64,000 bases of DNA, from the NCBI RefSeq assembly GCF_003945595.2, contig NW_024104365.1:5241049-5305048 (forward strand), written 5' to 3'. The notes below the pieces were generated by a model, which made no database searches, was not told where the DNA came from, and saw nothing but the letters and a program-made list of their open reading frames with translations. Every line of letters begins with the position of its first letter. The stretch's first letter is position 1. The translations under genes and the position numbers were made by a program. Of this stretch, positions 25,601 through 40,600 are shown in pieces. Source of the DNA: Pipra filicauda. Taxonomy: Eukaryota; Chordata; Aves; Passeriformes; Pipridae.

Positions 25601-28600
25601 CCAGGGGAGATAAGAATCTCGGGGAACATTTTCAGGAGGGCTTTATCTGAAAGACCTTCAAAATCTGAAATTCCACATAATAGAAATCTCTCAGTTTAAT
25701 CTAATTGTGACTATGTGCTTTGCACCATGGAGTTGTAGGCTGATATGGTGCAGAGGTTGTCTTTGGAACTGGACAAAACCTTATTATTGCTCCTCAGCAC
25801 TGCTGTTTCTTGGAACCATATCTGAAAATACTGGATCCATAAAATGGAAGAATTAGAAATGGTGTTAGCCAGCTTGTCTTATGTGGTGACTGAAGCTCTC
25901 AGGTTCAGTTGTACATGTAGTAGGAGAGAAAGTTATCAATTGAAGCTGCCTGTGACAGCATTGCTGCTGTGAGATCAAATGACTTGTCTGGTAAATCATG
26001 GCAGAAAACATGTTTTAGTCAGTAACAAGGAGCTCTTGGTGCAGGGCTCCTACAATGAGCGCAGGAGGGGTTTATATACATCAATATAAAAACCTCCTAT
26101 GCAGGATTAATATACCTAGTCTTGGTAGTTTGTTAGGTGATTTTATTATAATAGTACAGACAATTAAATGCATAGGGGAAATTGTTAAATACTGAAATAA
26201 GACAAAATTTGTTACAACCTTATTGCTTATATGTGTTTCATTCTTCTTAGTTCACATTCAACAAGAAGGAGACATGTAAATCTGTTTGTACAAAAACATA
26301 TGATACCACAAAGCCAGAAGATAAACAGAAACTAGACTTCTTGAAAAAAAGTATGCTACTGAATTATCAACATCATTGGTAAGTTGGTATCAAAATTCTT
26401 AGATTGGTTAGTCTAGTATGTTGGTGATAAATTTTTTTAGTTTATAATTTTTTATTTGCAAGTTAATACAGATTTAACACTAGGTATTTGCACTGAATAT
26501 ATTTCCCCTTCTGATTTTGCAGATTTTGTTTGTTGCCTTCATAAAAATACTTCCTTTACCCGGAGGATAAACACCAGGCATAATGGAAATTAATCTGTTT
26601 CCGAACACAAAGCTTTGTGCTTACTGTAAAATACTATTTCTTTGCACCTGTAAATGTAGAAGTTAGTCCTGCCTTAGCTTGAGAAAAGTCTTAAGGGACT
26701 TCTATTCTGTTGCTATGTTGTCTTTGGTTTCCTTGAGAACCATTGCACTCCCCTTCAAATATTGTGTCCAGGAAACAGGATCAGTGGTTCTGAAAGAGTT
26801 TTATGCAATGTTTGTTTGTCTTCTAGGATATGAAAGGGAAAGGTGGACAATGAAAATTTAATTAATGAAATCATCTTGAGGAAAGCATAAATGCTTGGTC
26901 CTTTCCTATTCTCTGAGTCCCTCTGTAACCATCTGAGTCACCTTGGAGCCTCTTGGGGCTCTGTTTCTGTTTGGAGGTTGAGGTCCTCTTCCCATGGTCA
27001 TTAAGGGTGGGGCAAGGCTGAATGTGTGTGCTGAATCTCATGGAGATTTTCAGTTGGGATGTAGCCATGTGCTCTGCACCCACATCCAAGAGCTGCAAAA
27101 TGTTTACCAGCAGGCTCGGTCCTGATGTTGGAAATACCCAACCACGCTATCAGTGTTTGTTTAGTGCGTTGCATGTTGGTTTGCTCTGCTAACAGCAGCC
27201 TTCAGGTGCAAGGGTGAAAGGAACAACCTGGGCATAAGTTCCTGTGGCATGTTTTTGCAAGGAATACATAAGCATCATTAACCAGTGTTGACCATAGGTA
27301 TGCCCCAATTCCAAATATGGGCTTCCTGCCTCTCTGGAACAAACATTTCAGTCTTCATCTAATTAGATTAAAACTGTCTGAATATATTAGTAAAAATGCA
27401 GGTGAAATGTTGAATATTGCCACTGTCATTAACTGTTTTCCTGTAATGTCACATTCTATTTCCTCAATTTTGTAACAGCCACCCGTGCTGGAAAGGCAGC
27501 AAGTGCATTTTCTACTTCTCCTGGGAACTGATATGGGATATCCCTTTGTGGGGATAAACTGTGGCTCACCAATGTAAATATTTCTGGGAATCTCTTGAAG
27601 TTAGTCCTGTAGGAAATTGATAGATTAGGTCAGAAGGGTTCACAGGCAATAGCAATATGTTTGGGTAGGTGAGCGAAGAAGTAATAAAAGAAACTCTGAA
27701 AGGTACAGCTACTGTTGCAGGGATTTGAAGTGTAAATGGCTAATGCTAAAATAAATAGAGCTTCAGACATGCTGGGCTTGGTTTTATATTCCTGTTAAAT
27801 ACTGCATATATTTATAATATTTACACCACTTTGAATTTTAGTGATGCATGTGGGTCTTAAAGCTTAAAGCTTCAACTTTAAAAGTTTGTGTATGTCTTGG
27901 TTTATAAATTAAAAATAATTTCCCAAAGCTATGATACTTGAAATAAATTAATTTTTTTAGGAAAACCCATAGCTTAAGCTGATAGAAACTGAAATAGAAC
28001 TTTTTAAAACTAATCACACAGAAAATTCTTCAGACTGTTGGGGGTTTTTTTCCCCCATAGATTAAATTGTTTTACAGATATATTTAGTGTATTTAAGTAA
28101 TATTTTTAACCAGTATAGGTAACTTGATATGACTGTTGAGATTTAAGTAAGATATAGTTCTGGTTTTCAGTGTGAAACCTTCCCTTGAAATTTAGGGTAT
28201 TTCTGGTATTCTTAGTCCTTTTAATGGCATTTCTACTATTTTTTTTTTCACTAGGCCCACTGCCCTAAAATTTTAGAACCAGTGGCATGAAAAATCCCTG
28301 TTTATGGCTGTTAGTCCTCCTTAGCCTTAGCTTCACAAAGTGGCAGTGGCTGGATTTTGTGAATAATGATGCATGCTCCAGGAGTATGGTACAGAGGTAT
28401 GTTGAACAGGGATCAACAAGGTAGCATAAGCAAGGATTTAATAGAGGTTTATTATCCAGCTTCAATTTATCATGAAATTCCCAGGGAACACAGATGGTGC
28501 AAAGTACTTTTAAGGTTTAAAAGCCACTTAATAAGATTAGGAATTGACAGACTGAATTGGACTCAACAGCTATGCTGATATCTTGGCTGACAATGTTCAT

Positions 28601-31600
28601 CACCAGATGTTCTTGAGAGACATATAAGAGCACTGTTGAATAGCATATTTGCTCCACATGTATAATCTCTTCAAGTCATTTTAAATTTGAAGATTAACTG
28701 TGAAAAATGATTTGGTGCTTAAACTATCAATTTGTTCCAGCATTGCTGCTTGAAGGTAGCTCAGTATGTCTTTGCTGCAGAAGATGCAAGGGAAAGCCTT
28801 TACCTCAGCCAAACTTACTTGCAATATGTTAATGTTTTACCTGGGTCTGGTTGTGAAATTAAAATACTAACAAAAGCAAAAGTTCTCTCTAGCATATATT
28901 ATGGAAGTAAAATTTCAAATATATAATCATAGAGTTGTTTAGATTGGAAAAGACCTTTAAGATCATTGAGTCCTGCTGTGCAGTGGGTTCACCCTTGCAG
29001 TTCTTTTTCCCCCTTCTTAAATCTGTTTCCCAGAGGTGCTGCCATAGTCGCTTAAGGGTAACCCAGAGGTGCTGCCACTCGGCCTTGGCCAGTGGTGAGT
29101 CTGCCTTGGAGCTGGCTGGCACTGATCCTATCAGACATAGGGAAAGCTTCTGGCAGCTTCTCACTGAAATCTACCTCTGTACCCCCCTGCGAACCAAAAT
29201 CTTGCCACACAAACCCAATACAAACATTAACCTAACACTGCCAAGTACACCACTAAACCATGTCCCAAAGTGCCACATCTAGATGTCTTTGAAATACTTC
29301 CAGGGTTGATGACTCCAGCACTTCACTGGGCAGCCTGTTCTAATGCCTGACTACCCTTTCAGTGAAAAAATTTTTCCTAATATCCAATCTGACCTCCCCT
29401 GGCACAAATCAAGGCAATTTCCTCTCGTCCTGTCGCTTGTTACCTGGGAGAAGAGACCAACCCCACCTCGAATATCCTTTCAGGTAGTTATATAGAGGTA
29501 TAAGGTCTCCCCTGAGTCTTCTTTTCTCCGGATTAAACACCCCCAGCTTTCTCAGCTGCTCCTCCTAAGCCTATGCTTCAGAACCTTCACCAGCTACATT
29601 GCCCTTCTCTGGACATGCTCCAGCACCTCAATATCTTTCTTGTAGTGAGGGGCCCGGAACTGGATGCAGGGTTCAAAGGTGTGGCCTCTCAAGTGCCAAG
29701 TGCAAGGGAAGAATTAATGCCTTAGTCCTGCTGGCCACACTATTTCTGATACAGGGCTAGGATACCATTGGCCTTTGTGGCCACCTGGGCACACTGCTGT
29801 TTTATGTTCGGCCACTGTCAACCAGCACCCCCAGGTCCTTTTTCACCAGGCTGCTTTCCAGCCACTCCGCCCTCAGCCTGGAGGACTGCCTGGGGTTGTT
29901 GCAACTGTGGTGGTTTGAAACTCCCAAGAATCCAATTTCTAAGTTCAAGCCCCCTCCCACAATTTGCCCCTGTGAGAGGGTTTAGTGATGGCACGGACTT
30001 GATATCTTCCTCACCTCATGTGGAGAGTTTTCAGACAAAACACAACTATTCGATATTGGGGAAAAGGGGAAAATATTTACAATGGTTTATTTACATACAT
30101 ATATATATTTACATTAAATTAAATTCCTTTTTTCCTTCAATAAAAGTCTAAGAAGAAAAGAGAAAAGTCTTTCTGTCACTCCTTAGGCCACAGTTCCTTC
30201 ATTTCAGTTTTTTGTGGCACTGGTTAGTGTCTTTCATTTTTCTAAGGCAGCAGATTTAAGTATGGCAGTCAGGATTTTTGTTCTTACTTTGTGGAAATTC
30301 CAACCCCGAGCCTTCGGGGGATTTTCCTTGGAGACCTTCACTTCTCTTGGGCTAGAGCATTTAAGGCAGCTTTCAGTTCAGTCTCACCAGAGCTCCTTTG
30401 CTCTGTCTCAGCTTACCAGCATGGTAGCAGCAGCAGCGGGGTCAAGGCCACCTCCTCCGCATTCCATCCTGGTTCAGCTCTCAGGACGACTCCGAGTTTT
30501 TCAGCTCCTTTCTCTCTCTCTCTCTAGCTGCTGCTGCATTTTGCGATTCCCTAAGGGTTTGGAAGTCCACCCCTCCTCTTCAGGAGGTCTCCGGGTTTTG
30601 GGAAAGTAATACAGTCTTACCCCAAAACAGCCCTGTTGAGTTTTCCTCTGTTTTGTTGCCAGCTCTCCCTCCTGCAGGAACATCTCTGCGTCTTTCAGCC
30701 GGCTTCACCTTATCTCGCTGCTACTGGCTATCTTTTTGGCTTTTAGCCACCGTTGTCTCCATTCAGGACTGCTCCGCTGCCACTTTCAGTGTCTTCTGCT
30801 GCTGCTGACAGTAAGGAAGCTCTTCCAGCTCTTGATTACGGAACCCGGTCCAGCTTTGACACTATACCGGGTCTCCCGTAGCCTCGGCTGGGGGCCCTTG
30901 GCCCCCAGAGGGGCTCACTGGCCCCCTGCTTCCTCCTGGCTCAGATCATGGCTACCCACCTTCTAAACGATCTTCACCACCTTCCGTTTCTGTGGGTATG
31001 TAATTTCCGCAGGGCACACGTGGACTATTGATTGGTCCAGTATTATCAGTGGGACAAACCATTACTACCTCAGAGAGAAGGTTTTTCAAACCACCACATG
31101 CGACCCAGGTGCAGGACCCAGCACTTGGCCTTGTTGAACCTCATACCGTTTGCCTCATACAGTATGGTCCAAATGTAATCAATCTGCTTCTGGAATGGCT
31201 CCTAACTAGCACCTTAATTGTACCCTGTAGTAGCATGGTGAAGTTAGGAACTGGTTGGTGCTGCTGCTGCTTGCAGCTGTGATAGTCTTTGGAATCTCCT
31301 GAGAATCTGGAAACTCTGTTTTTGTAGGGTGTCTTCACCTTTTCTGTTGTGTCAGTATAAGCCAAGAACAGTGCTACCTATTTCTGCTGCGTAGCTAATG
31401 GTAGGGATGATGCAGATCTCTCTCTGTTGTGTGAACAAAGGCAGCATGTACCACTCTTTACCCACATCTGTTGGGGTGCTTTAAAAAGTAGTGCTACTTC
31501 AGAGATTGTTCCAATATGCATCAGACTAGATAGTTCTTTGGTTTTGTTGCCTAAAGTCATAATTCCTGTGTTTAATTAGGTATTTGGAAGTATCTAATGA

Positions 31601-34600
31601 GGTATTATCAGGTAGCTGTTAACATTAATAGCCTAGTGGTTATAATGATGAGTGCCATGAAAAATGTATTTTGCAATGGAAGAGCAATGAGGAAGCTGGA
31701 CAATGAATAATATGTGATGTACACTTTTTTATTATTTTGTGGTTTGTCGTAAACTTGAAATAAATTTTAGCTGGTTTAGTAATGATTTTGGCCGTTTTTT
31801 AATGACAAAATAATGAAATGTTAGACTGTTGTGACTTTGGAGTGGGGGATTTTTCTGCCTGGGCTATTTCTGTAAGGGGACTTCAGAAAAGAGTCCAGTG
31901 AATAGAATAGATTCAGTTGAAGAGCTACATGCTCGTAATTCGTTTGGAAACTGGATTGGCAATCAGTGGAATTCCATGGGTTAAGATATGAAAGAAGTAT
32001 TATTCTTTTAGTTAATTTACCAATAATGAATGTTAGCAGAGTTAGATTAATGTTAATCTGGTGTTGTTTCCGTTACACCGTGTAGTTTAGGAAGAAATTC
32101 TTTACAGAGAGGGTAATCAGCCATTGGAATGGGCTGCCCAGGGAAGTGGTGGATTCACCATCCCTGGAGGTTTTTAAGATGAGACTGGATGTGGCACTTG
32201 GTGCCATGGTCTAGTAACCACGGCGGTAGTGGATCAAGGGTTGGACTTCATGATCTCAGAGGTCCTTTCCAACCGAGCTGATTCTATGATTTTGAAAAAT
32301 TGTCAAATGTCACTGCCATTTACAGGATTGTGGACAACATGCCTGTGACCTGGTGTTATGATGTGGAAGATGGCCAGAGGTTCTGCAATCCTGGTTTTCC
32401 TATTGGCTGTTACATTACTGAAGATGGCCGTCCAAAAGATGCCTGTGTTATTAACGTATGTTTATGCAATTATATATATTTTTAATATCCCATTTTTACT
32501 AATTTAAAGACTGGCATTTCTCCTATGTATGTTTCTGTGGAAAGTTCTTGCTGTCTTGAGAACCCGTATGGCCCAAAAACAACTAAGTGTTTTGATATCT
32601 CTGCAAGTACCACAATTTGAAATCCTGATCTAAGCCTAAGAACCTTGTCTCTTATGCTGTGGAATACAGAAGGGCTCTGAAAGATCAAGGGATGAACATG
32701 CACAGCATATCATTTAGTACATGTGAAGGGTAAAGGTGAAGGAAAGCACGTTATCTTCATTACCAAAGAAGCTGAAATATTTGAGCGCTTGGACTTTACA
32801 TTTCTGTGGGATAGAAGTGTTTTCATGGTATCAGATTTGCATAGGTATGTTTGTAACTGTGCAGAAATTAATACTTTTTGAAGGATTCCTTCCCTAAAAC
32901 TGGGAACTAATGGAAGAAGGCATAAGGTAAGATTTCTGCATTAACAAAATTCTCCTCTGGTAGATCTATTGGATTAGGTGGTGGAGGTCCAGATAAATGC
33001 ACTGAAAGCAGGGAATAAGAATGCAGTAGAAAGTCCAGGAGGTCTTTAGATTATCTGAGACCTCCTCCATGGAGAGGTCACTAAGAACTTGGAATAGCGT
33101 TTGGTTTTTTCAGAATGGCTGGTTTTACTTAATAGATCAACAGTTTCTGCAATTTCCAGTTTTGTTTCCTTGCCTCCATAATAAATTGGTTTCAGAGGCT
33201 CTATATGAATGGATGCATTTATGATCAAATATGTAATCTGTCAGTATTCTTTTAATCTTATTTAAATACTTGCTTTTAATAAAGAGAAAATAAGCCTTGA
33301 AGAGGTAACTGAAGGAGATTTATAAAACTATTCTTATAATTAGGGTGCAAAGGGTGGGGATAGAACCCTTAAGAGGTACTAATTGAGCTTCAATAGACAC
33401 AGCTGTTAAATCACAGCTGGTGATTGAAGAACCTCTTTTACTGACTAAATTCCAAAGCAATGTTTCCCTTTACCTGAGGTTTGTATTTAGCATTCCTGGC
33501 TGCTGCATGCAGTTCATCCCTGTGCATCTTTGGTTTCAAATGTCAGGGTGATTCTGTCACAGAGAGCATTTATTTGCATTATTTGTCTTGGAAGGTTCTG
33601 TTGTCACAGTTATCTATTCAGTTTGCTACTTAAATAAAATAGGACATCTTCAGTTACAGAAATATATTTTATAAATACTTTAAATTCATTTTTCTACTTT
33701 TCAGGTATAGTAGACTGTTCTTAGCATTAACTTTTCTAGCTTGTCTTTTTAATGCAGGGATGCACTTTACTGTCTTTGTATTCACAGAATCTCACATTCA
33801 TACTGTAGGAGAACTTGACAGAAAATGGTATGCAGTCTGTGTTATGTAAGCTTCTGCCTAAGGCTTTTAGATGTCTATATCTTTTTGATTGTTTAATGTC
33901 ATCTTTTATCGTTGCAGTCAGAATTCCATGATAAAGATACCTTTTATATTTTCAACCATGTTGACATAAAAATATATTACCATGTTGTGGAAAATGAAGC
34001 TCTAGGAGCAAGACTAGTTGCTGCTAAACTTGAACCAAAAAGGTTAGTATTTGGAAGTAATTTTTCATCAAAAAGTGATCCATCCCAAGATACTTGCTTT
34101 GATCTGGGGACCTCCTGGTAGTCAGAATTTTTTCAGATATGTGACCTGTAGATGTAGTGTAGTGTAGGACAGTCTAATGTGATTTTGTTCTGCATTCAGT
34201 GGATCTTGGTGAACTGTTTCCTGTTTGGGCCAAGAAAAGATAAAATAAAACTTGGAAGTATTGGTGGGGGGTGGGGGGTGTGTAGTGCATGTAGAACCCT
34301 CATTTCCCAACTGGGGGACATTTTGTCTTGTATTGGATGTTTCACCAGTAGCTGATGGAAGCGTAATTGAAGTGCAACATTTCATGTCTTCAGCAATCAG
34401 GATTTGAATAGAATGATTTCACAGATACACTTGTCAGTTGTTCAGGTGTTTTATGTGGCTTTTGCAAAACTGATATCTGTTGTATTATTTCTTAGCATGT
34501 TGGGGTTTTTTTCGTCATATAACTGAACTTGTGGCATCGTTGGTTCAGTTGAAAGTATTCTTTTATTACAGAAGCTAGTAATTCTGGTGTTGTAACTTTT

Positions 34601-37600
34601 TGAGTGTTTTGGAGTTCTTAGCAGTACTCAGACCTGTTTCATTTTTGGCACGCTGCTTTAGAGACTGTGCTCTCTATATTTTTCATTTTAGAAGAGATAA
34701 CTCTTGTTTAAAAAGTTCAAGTTTCAAAAAGTCCTGAGCTTATGATACCTTCCTTATGAGTTCTGAAATTTTTGAGACATTAAGAACAATTTCTATATTT
34801 AAGGGAAGAATGCTTGATATGCTTTTCTAAGATGAATGAATTCTTTCTTAAGAGTGTTGTCAGTGAAGCAGCTTTCATTTTGTGTGTTTTCTTCCTGCAG
34901 TTACAAGCACACTAATCCAGACAACCCCGACTGCTCAGGAGTACCTATGGATATAAATAATAAGGCTAGTGGAGAAGTAAAAATTGCTTATACATACTCA
35001 GTTTCTTTTCAAGTGAGTACTAAGATTTCTCTGGTAGTTACCTCTTAAAATCATGCATTAATACACCGAATTTTAAAGATGGACAACTAAAATTAGCTCA
35101 AAATAGTAAATTTGTAGTTTTAAAACTTTATTTGAACTGGAATATCAGCGGTGACTTGGAATTTAACCACATGCTTTACAATTCTGCGTACCACCACACA
35201 CAGATTGAGTGAGAAATGTGGTTTTTAAAAGAATCCCATTTGCATGTTTACCTAGGTTTTCTGGTAGATTATTTTTCAATCCAGACTCTTAAGTCTCAGA
35301 AACTGTGTGTTTCATCAAACTACTCTTGTACGTAGGTTGAAGCTGATCATTTTCTGCTCTCCTGATGCAAAAGCTGCCTTCTTTCTAGGGTCTTACTCCC
35401 ATGAAAAACGCCAAAAGAGTAGGAAGCTGGTGTTTTTTGTTCTGCTACTCTTTATTGAAAAGCAGAGGAGCAGTATATCAGGCAACTGCAGGGGAGCAGT
35501 GATACTTGAATATGTCTTCTTCTGGTGACAAATAGGGGTTCTTTGTTGATTTTCCTTTTTTTTAAATGAGTTTTGCTGGACAAACTGTTTCCCAAAATTT
35601 TGTACTCTTCATCTAAGACTAAGTTCAAAATACAATAAATGGTATAAGAAATATACTCTAAAGGGATTATACTATGTATGATGTAATAATTGTATTTTGA
35701 GAAATTATATCAGTTATGATGCTGAAATGAATTTGTATACTGAAAAGTAAGTATTTCTGAAAACCTGTGAGAAGTTAGTAATTAAGAATGACCTTATCTT
35801 CATGCTATTATATTGTTCTTCCTTTAAAATGATATGCACAGCTTATTTGTATGTGTTGCTGTACTGTGCACAATGTTACATCAATTGGAGGTAGTCTTCT
35901 GAAATTCTGTTGTGTTGGCAGATCAGGTCATCTCAGTAAGACAGAAAAAAGACAGTCTAGGTATGATGAACAATGCAGTTCTATCTTAGAATCATTTATA
36001 ATGTTTTAGAAACTTGTTGCATGCTTTGAGACCTAGTTTTATTACCTCAGTGAACCAGATATTTGACCTTGGCTAAATTTTTTAACCCATTGTTTTTTAT
36101 ATTTTCAAAAACTGACTTTTCTGGAAAGCACTCTTGCTCTTGCATAAATTACTGAAATAACCTCCCATCAGAAAGACACCTAGCCAATCCTATTACTTGA
36201 TAGTAGTGTTTGTGGTTTGTTTAATAGCAATCTTCAGGTTAATCAGCACTGTCTATTCCTTTTTTTCATATTTACTGTACAAAATAAAACAAAGAAATGC
36301 TCTTCTTGAAGTGTTTCTGATTGATGGTTGAAATGCCTGAAGGAATAATTTGTTTCCCTCTACTAATAGTATAAGTTCTGTAGTATTGTCTCTTCATCTG
36401 TCTCGCAGTAAAAGCTGTTTGTAACTGGATTGATAGTTGGTACTGAAATGAGGTTGTATGAAAGCAAAGGATAATTTGGACAGACCACTATCTAGAGAGT
36501 GAAGTGTTGTGCTGGAAACTGCATAGCATAGCTTAGTTTCTTTGTGTGGACTTACGTATGCTAAAAAATGCATGTTCTTTTATTATTCTGCTGGTCATTT
36601 GAATTCCAGGTGAACTCATATAATTCTTGAATGGAGGAAGCAGAATTAAATTAATTTGATAGGCCTTTATGTCTTAAGAAGACAGGTGCTCAAATTCAGA
36701 AAATATTTTTGGTTTCAATTCTATGGTCAAATCTTATGTTTTTTATAGGTAGTCATTACTAAACTATTTTAGGCATGGAGCACTACATTCACTTAGTCAC
36801 AAGATTTAAGACTGCTTTGCATGAACATCAGCTTGTAAATGTGCAAGTTGGATACTAACTGTATCTGAAGCTCATGTGTTTACTCTTTCAGGAAGAAAAA
36901 AGTATCAGGTGGGCATCAAGATGGGATTATATTTTGGAATCCATGCCTCACACTCACATCCAATGGTTTAGGTGAGAAGAAAATTTGCCTTCAATTTACT
37001 GTACTGAAGTGTTTACTGAAGTGTTTACATTGCAGTTCGAATGATGATTTTCTTTTTTTTTAATTCAGTATTATGAATTCCTTGGTGATTGTACTCTTTC
37101 TGTCTGGAATGGTAGCTATGATTATGCTGAGGACACTGCATAAAGACATTGCAAGATACAATCAGATGGATTCCACTGTAAGTCTAAAACGTACCTCCTA
37201 AAATTTATTCGGAACGTAATTTTTTCAGATAAATGTATAGCTGTAACAGGCTATTTAAATGGCAATCTACCGTGTTAAAATAGGTGTATTTCTTTTACAG
37301 GAAGATGCACAAGAAGAATTTGGCTGGAAACTGGTTCATGGTGATATTTTCAGGCCCCCAAGAAAAGGAATGCTGTTGTCTGTTTTTCTAGGCTCTGGCA
37401 CACAGATCTTAATAATGACTTTTGTTACCCTGTGTAAGTAATTAATCAGCGTAATGAGTTGAATACAGATGATTTTTCACTGCTAGTTGCGTGGTACTAG
37501 TAAAAATAGCAGTATAGTTTTTTCTAGAAATTTCTTAAAAGTCATTAAAAACACCTGAGCTGATATAGTAGACATGCAACTTAGTATACACAGATTTTAA

Positions 37601-40600
37601 GGTAACTGATGTACAAGTTTTAAGTTACAGACACTTTATACAGGTGTGCATCTCTACTTCACAGTTTTTGCCTGCCTGGGATTTTTGTCACCTGCTAACA
37701 GGGGAGCTCTAATGACCTGTGCTGTAGTTTTGTGGGTACTGCTTGGAACTCCAGCTGGTTATGTTGCTGCCAGATTCTACAAATGTGAGTAAAAGTTATT
37801 GAAAATGACAAGGCTTAAGTTCATTAAAGTAAATTATCATCACAGAACTGATTTTTATTTTGCAGCACTGTTTGTAGTTTCCCTTAGGGCAAATTGGAGA
37901 AGTGTACTTACCATAAGAACAGAAAATACATACAGAACACTAACATGGTTACACTCGTTTGGATGTAAGCATGACCAAAGACCTTGAATTGCTCTTGCTA
38001 CTATGTATTTGTGAAATTGGGAAGCAAATTTCATTTTACTAGTACTGAGCTCATTATGTCAGACAGTTTTGTACTTCTGTTTCCTATAGTTGGGGGGATG
38101 ATGCAAACCTGCATTTAGTTTTAGCCATCAGTGTTGCTTGATAACACTCACCCTCACCCCCAAGTCATGAACCTCAGTTCTTGCATGCCTGTGACTGTCA
38201 CCTCCTTTTAGCTAGTTCCTAGGTCTGTAGGAGAGTAGTGCTTCTCAGACTGTGGCAGGAAGAAGGATTATTGGGTGTTCTTTAGTTGTAGAAGTCAACC
38301 TAACAGCGTTTAGGCCCCTGACAGGAGTTAGTGGATACTGCTTTCCTTCACTGGTCCCAGCTATTGTTTCAAGAACTGTCTACCAGCCTCAAAAGGTTGA
38401 CTCCTCTACCCTCCGGTTTGTTTCAAGGTGAAGCACGGCATTCTACATACAGCTTGTTTAATTACCTTGCTCAAGATAAAAGACTCTTTTGCCTGAGAGG
38501 GGTGAATCTTTTAGACTACTTTAGTTCTGAATGTACACGAATAGAGAAGGAGTTTATTTCTGAACTTCAGTCTGGCAGTAGACATTGGAGTTGTTTCTTC
38601 TATTTTGTAATTTTCGTGTGGGGAGAACCAGTGGGAAAAGTGGGTTTGTATCTTGTAGGGAGTTTTACCGCAGTGGTGGTGATGTGATAACAAACCTCTT
38701 CCTAATCTCCAAGCCAGTTAGACTTAAACAGAAGGAGATTTTAGTATGAAGAGCATAATTGAGGACAGAATTATTCTTTACATCGTGCTGTATGTTATGT
38801 GTTTTGAAGGATATTTTGAAGTGTATTGATGATAAATTGAATCCTGTTTCTTTGGTGGAGATCTGGCTATTAATGATTGTATTTCATATTATACTTACTG
38901 GGAATCACTTAGCTGATCTTTGAATGTTGTGTTTAACTTCTAAGATAGTGAGTGACTGATCCGGTGATGTTTTTGTTATAACGTGAGGTGGTTCATACCC
39001 TGGATAGACCAAGCAAGCATGAATATTTTTCCTTATAGTATACAAATAAAGTAATGTGAGACAAACCAAAATGCAACTGAAATGGATATCCAGTTTTAAA
39101 AGTTGGGTTTTTCTTTTCAACATTGCATTTAAAAAATGAAACCTGACTTGAAATTAAATTGTTAATCTTAATAACCGCTGCCATGTTCTACCAAGTTTTT
39201 ATGAAGAAATAGAAACTTAATTAAAATCACTCTAACCATAATCACTTCTGACTCCTGAAATAAAGAAGCATGTCATTATGGCAGTGCTCATATGAAATTA
39301 TCAGCTTCACTGAATTCCAGCAGGATATTTTCATTTGAAAGTATACTGACTAGAATTTTTATCAGCACAGTGCAAATTCATAAAGATTTTCTTAATAAAG
39401 CTATCTTTGGTCTTTTGGTATCACCACTGCTTAATGCTGTTAAGACTCGAGAGAACATCACTGGTTCTGTAAGCATGTTAGTCCTGAGTCTCTTGTAATA
39501 TTCACAGGCAAGAATTATTTCAAGAAAACTGTTAAGCTTGCTTTTCACATATTTATGAATCTTTTCCTACTGAAACCTGCAGTCAAATGCTAGAAAGCTT
39601 AAACTTCCTAATCGCTCCAGGTTTAAGATGTTTTTTAAAGACTTAAAAGAACTCCAAATCTACGTCCTTCTTTTAGCAGATGAACTGGTCAGAGACACAG
39701 TTTTAGTTGGATACATTTCCTGACTTTGGTCTGAGACTTTGCTTTGCTTTGAAGCTCTGTGGCTAAGCAATATGATAAGGAAATTTAGTTTTATTACTGA
39801 AGGGTTAGTTTACTGTTTTAAATTTGGGCATGATAGCACGTTATTTGAGTATTTGCAAGCTAAGTATAACAGGTAAATGGACTGGAAAATTAATAGTTGT
39901 GAGCCTAATGCATGTTTTGATATCTGTCAAATGTTTTAATACAGCATTTGGAGGTGAGAAATGGAAAACAAATGTCCTGCTGACATCATTTCTTTGTCCT
40001 GGGTAAGTTGAGAAATACCACCATGATTAACAGAATTAAATTGCGTCTCTGACATGCATAGCTAATTTTTTTAAGTTTCAACTATACAAGTAAATCTTAT
40101 TACATCATCCCTTTATTCTGGAAGTTACAAGAGTATCATCATAGTGCTTTTGATAAAGATGAATATGTTAGTGGTATTTATTTTTGTAAGCATTTGTTTA
40201 CTCTCGCCATATGAAAATGTTGATTAAGAAAAAGCATTTTGATAGTAGAAAGTTTTAGACAGACCAATTTTTCATTGCTTTCTTCTGTTGTCTGGGCTCC
40301 TTCTCTCACCACACTGTAGTTGGTCTTATATAGTGTCATATACTGTATAACCACTGATAAATTTTTCTACTTAATCACAGCAAGCAGTTGTACCTTTAAG
40401 TCTAGTTAAGACAAGCATATATTTGAAATAGCTTAATTGGAACGTCAGCTCCTGCTGGAGTTCAGTCCCACTGGATTAACAAAGAATTTCTTGTTTGACC
40501 TCTTTGTTTTGATATTTCGTGTGTCATTTGGTTTTAACAGAGATTTACACTGAAATCTTAGTACAGTGCTATTCTTTTGTTAACATTACAAAATGTTAAG

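Noticed and set aside
29768..30609. ORFs of 127 and 131 codons
   Set aside because: They lie in the CR1/LTR composite and run across the junction. They show no retroviral protein domain.
38331..38687. 118-codon ORF in intron 11
   Set aside because: No conserved motif and no splice sites that would join it to TM9SF2. The known TM9SF2 protein is complete without it.
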